NCBI GenBank assembly: GCA_041581055.1
Contig: JBFGCT010000194.1
Span: forward strand, 1 to 7,440
Source: JBFGCT01 sp041581055
GTDB lineage: Bacteria > Actinomycetota > Acidimicrobiia > Acidimicrobiales > Ilumatobacteraceae
Direction of reading: 5' to 3'
DNA: 7,440 nucleotides
This document shows, piece by piece, positions 6,197 to 7,440 of this stretch. The position numbers and the translations under genes were made by a program. Position 1 is the first letter of the stretch. Each line of letters opens with the position of its first letter. A model generated the notes under the pieces. The model ran no database searches. It was not told the origin of the DNA and saw only the letters and a list, made by a program, of their open reading frames with translations.

Positions 6197-7184
6197 CCGA
6201 CGCCCCGTCCGACGCCCCGCCCGACACCCGATCCGCCGCCTCCCCCGACACGCCGTACGACGCCCGATCCGATTTCCCATCCGACGCCCCGTCCGACGCC
6301 CGATCCGACGCCCCGCCCGACACCCGATCCGACGCCTCCCCCGACACGCCGTCCGCCCGATCCGACACCCGATCCGACGCCCCGTCCGACGCCCCGTCCG
6401 ACGCCCGATCCGACGCCCGATCCGACGCCCGATCCGACGCCTCCCCCGACACCCCGTCCGACGTCTCCCCCGCCGCCCCGTCCGACTCCTCGTCCGACTC
6501 CTCGTCCGACGCCTCATCCGACGTCTTAACCCGGCGATCATCGGCGGTCCGATCGAGATGCGGGCCGACGAGCACGAGCACGCGACCGATCGCGAACAGC
6601 GCCAGCGTCGGCACGAGCACGATGAGGCCAACCACGCCGACCACCAGCCGATCGGTGTAGAGGAAGAGCGTGGAGTCGGCATCCGCGATCAGGACGATCA
6701 CGGACACCAAGCCGGCGACCGCGAACGCGGCGCCGGTCCACGACGTGGCCCTTCCCAGTCGGGTCAGCCGGCGTCCAATCGTCGCACCGTCCGGGTCGGC
6801 CGCCGAGGATCGGATGCGACGGCGGCCGGCCACGCCCGCGAGCACCACACCCAGCCCCCCGAGCGCGATGGCGATCGCGGTCCGCTGATTGACCGCGTCG
6901 GGACACTCGTTCGTCCGCAGGAGCACCGAGCGGACCGCTTCGTCGGGTTCGTCGAGATCGCGCGCCCACCAGAGCTCCCAGCCCGACCGATCGACGGCGC
7001 TGTCGAAAGCCGAGCCACAGGCACGCGTCACGCCGAGGGCCCCGTCGCTCACCTCGACCTGGCCGAGAAACGCGACCAGGCCCCCCAGCAGGGCGAGCAG
7101 CGCCGCGACCGCGGTCAGCGCGCGCCGCGCGTCGGTCGCGGCCCGTCCGCCGGTCGGCGCCGCCGCACGATCAGTCGTCGGCAT
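6189..7184 (-). CDS. Four-pass membrane protein with SDxA-repeat tail
   Basis: I do not recognise a family for this 331-residue protein. Predicted membrane segments lie at about residues 22-40, 103-119, 147-168 and 180-207. The 60-residue loop after the first has one cysteine pair (C56, C94) and several tryptophans, consistent with an external domain. Arginines after the second and fourth segments suit an N-in, C-in topology, placing the tail in the cytoplasm. Residues 221-331 are a low-complexity tail of four-residue units such as SDRA, SDGA and SGEA. ATG 7184 has GGAGG only one base before it, too close for normal use. An in-frame GTG at 7205, 13 bp after the pentapeptide-gene stop, is an alternative start. 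The gene's end overlaps the nitroreductase start, so the two proteins are likely made together. A link between this membrane protein and the exported flavoprotein is inference. Confidence 0.72.
   Translation of the reverse strand: MPTTDRAAAPTGGRAATDARRALTAVAALLALLGGLVAFLGQVEVSDGALGVTRACGSAFDSAVDRSGWELWWARDLDEPDEAVRSVLLRTNECPDAVNQRTAIAIALGGLGVVLAGVAGRRRIRSSAADPDGATIGRRLTRLGRATSWTGAAFAVAGLVSVIVLIADADSTLFLYTDRLVVGVVGLIVLVPTLALFAIGRVLVLVGPHLDRTADDRRVKTSDEASDEESDEESDGAAGETSDGVSGEASDRASDRASDRASDGASDGASDRVSDRADGVSGEASDRVSGGASDRASDGASDGKSDRASYGVSGEAADRVSGGASDGASDG
6192..6526 (-). repeat. 12-bp tandem repeat tract encoding SDxA units
   Basis: About 330 bp are built from degenerate 12-bp units, in coding sense TCGGATCGGGCG (SDRA) and TCGGACGGGGCG (SDGA), with SGEA, SDRV, SDGV and SDEE variants. 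Length changes are multiples of three: one unit, in SDRADGVSG, lacks a single codon. Higher-order copies are visible, because a block starting GVSGEA and running through DRVSGGASD occurs at least twice. The tract forms the C-terminus of the membrane protein and reaches the nitroreductase start codon. All frames across it are open or nearly so, which creates long spurious Pro/Thr-, Arg/Gly- and Ser/Pro-rich readings. Confidence 0.9.
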
Positions 7185-7218
7185 GCCTCCACTGTTCGAC
7201 TCCACCCGCGCCCAGCCG

Positions 7219-7440
7219 CTAGGGCCGTTCGTCGTCTCCTCGCGCCGATCGGCCCCGTCGTACGGACAAGCTCGTACGGAAAGGCTCGTACGGAAAAGCT
7301 CGTACGGCCAGATTCGCACGGGCCAGATTCGCACGGGCCAGATTCGCACGGGCCAGATTCGCACGGGCCAGATTCGCACGGGCCAGATTCGCACGGGCCA
7401 GATTCGCACGGGCCAGATTCGCACGGGCCAGATTCGCACG
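7219..7440 (-). CDS. Pentapeptide-repeat protein, C-terminal fragment
   Basis: The fragment gives 73 residues to a TAG at 7219-7221; the start lies beyond the right edge, and no start codon suits it inside the window. Read as CGT GCG AAT CTG GCC, nine consecutive units give RANLA, which matches the A(N/D)LxR consensus of pentapeptide-repeat proteins. These proteins fold as a right-handed four-sided beta-helix and in some families mimic DNA or bind gyrase; function here is unknown. After the repeats the frame reads VRAFPYEPFRTSLSVRR and ends in a charged RGRSARGDDERP tail. Other frames read VRIWP or CESGP repeats on this strand, with no known family match that I recall. It lies 13-34 bp upstream of the membrane-protein start and is probably the first visible gene of the same leftward operon. 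Codons such as CGT, AAT, GTA and TTT differ from the G/C-ending neighbours. Confidence 0.6.
   Translation of the reverse strand, partial: RANLARANLARANLARANLARANLARANLARANLARANLARANLAVRAFPYEPFRTSLSVRRGRSARGDDERP
7259..7300. repeat. Three 14-bp tandem repeats
   Basis: Copies lie at 7259-7272, 7273-7286 and 7287-7300, with + strand consensus CGTACGGAAAAGCT and two substitutions in the first and one in the second relative to the third. A partial fourth copy (CGTACGG) follows at 7301. Each unit carries the palindrome CGTACG. The array directly adjoins the 15-bp array and looks like a diverged, one-base-shorter relative of it, since about two thirds of positions can be aligned with one gap. Confidence 0.9.
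7306..7440. repeat. Nine identical 15-bp tandem repeats, continuing off the edge
   Basis: The unit GGCCAGATTCGCACG occurs nine times without any substitution from 7306 to 7440, and the array is cut by the window end. There are no spacers, so it is not a CRISPR array. The period equals five codons, and one leftward frame gives pentapeptide units. Absolute DNA identity indicates recent expansion or gene-conversion-like homogenisation and makes copy-number variation between strains likely. Confidence 0.97.

Noticed and set aside
5444..6529. Rightward Pro/Thr-rich 361-residue ORF
   Set aside because: It is the antisense reading of the nitroreductase and of the 12-bp repeat; the PTPRPTPDP pattern follows from the repeat and the first half has no family features.
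6115..6660. Rightward Ser/Asp/Pro-rich ORF
   Set aside because: It is another antisense frame of the same repeat, with no start signal and overlap with two better-supported genes.
6197..6682. Arg/Gly-rich N-terminal extension of the nitroreductase
   Set aside because: The extension is an off-frame reading of the SDxA tract, and a twin-arginine signal begins just after ATG 6196, which marks that as the true N-terminus.
6189..7439. Single leftward ORF joining VRIWP repeats to the membrane protein
   Set aside because: The 15-bp period keeps this frame open by chance. VRIWP is no known repeat, while the RANLA frame fits the pentapeptide consensus and has its own stop before the membrane gene.
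7306..7440. CRISPR array or plasmid-type iterons
   Set aside because: Units are 15 bp with no spacers and no cas genes, and no replication initiator or AT-rich region is visible. A coding explanation fits.

Overview
High-GC DNA, about 70% by eye, with strong G/C preference at third codon positions and several GTG starts. This points to an actinobacterium; a lineage such as Acidimicrobiia is possible, but no taxonomic marker is present and this is inference. The window holds eight protein-coding genes, two of them cut by the window ends. There are no rRNA, tRNA, insertion-sequence or CRISPR signals.

Left part (1-2630): a leftward run of genes, PadR-type regulator -> SnoaL-like protein -> FAD-dependent oxidoreductase (cut at base 1). 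A StyA-like styrene/indole monooxygenase is transcribed divergently from it. The roughly 70 bp between the regulator and the monooxygenase holds a compact control region. A TTGACG/TAAATA promoter with 17 bp spacing faces the monooxygenase. A perfect inverted repeat (TACTCCG-ATC-CGGAGTA) exactly fills the spacer, and a third half-site lies two helical turns away. This suggests a PadR-controlled flavin-monooxygenase module with autoregulation, although no StyB-type flavin reductase is visible.

Middle part (2631-5424): a G-rich convergent junction, a leftward hypothetical protein of about 130 residues that I do not recognise, and a rightward 702-residue fused enoyl-CoA hydratase/3-hydroxyacyl-CoA dehydrogenase of fatty-acid beta-oxidation with both sets of catalytic residues. 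A perfect 16-bp hairpin follows the latter and separates it from the next, convergent operon.

Right part (5489-7440): a leftward, tightly packed three-gene unit. First comes the 3' end of a pentapeptide-repeat protein, whose identical 15-bp units read RANLA in a frame with no start codon inside the window. Next is a predicted four-pass membrane protein with a 111-residue, 12-bp-periodic SDxA tail. Last is a SagB/ThcOx-type nitroreductase with a twin-arginine signal, whose ATG overlaps the end of the membrane gene by 8 nt. This repeat-rich unit is the least familiar part of the window and the best candidate for an undescribed functional association. Its function cannot be read from the sequence alone.
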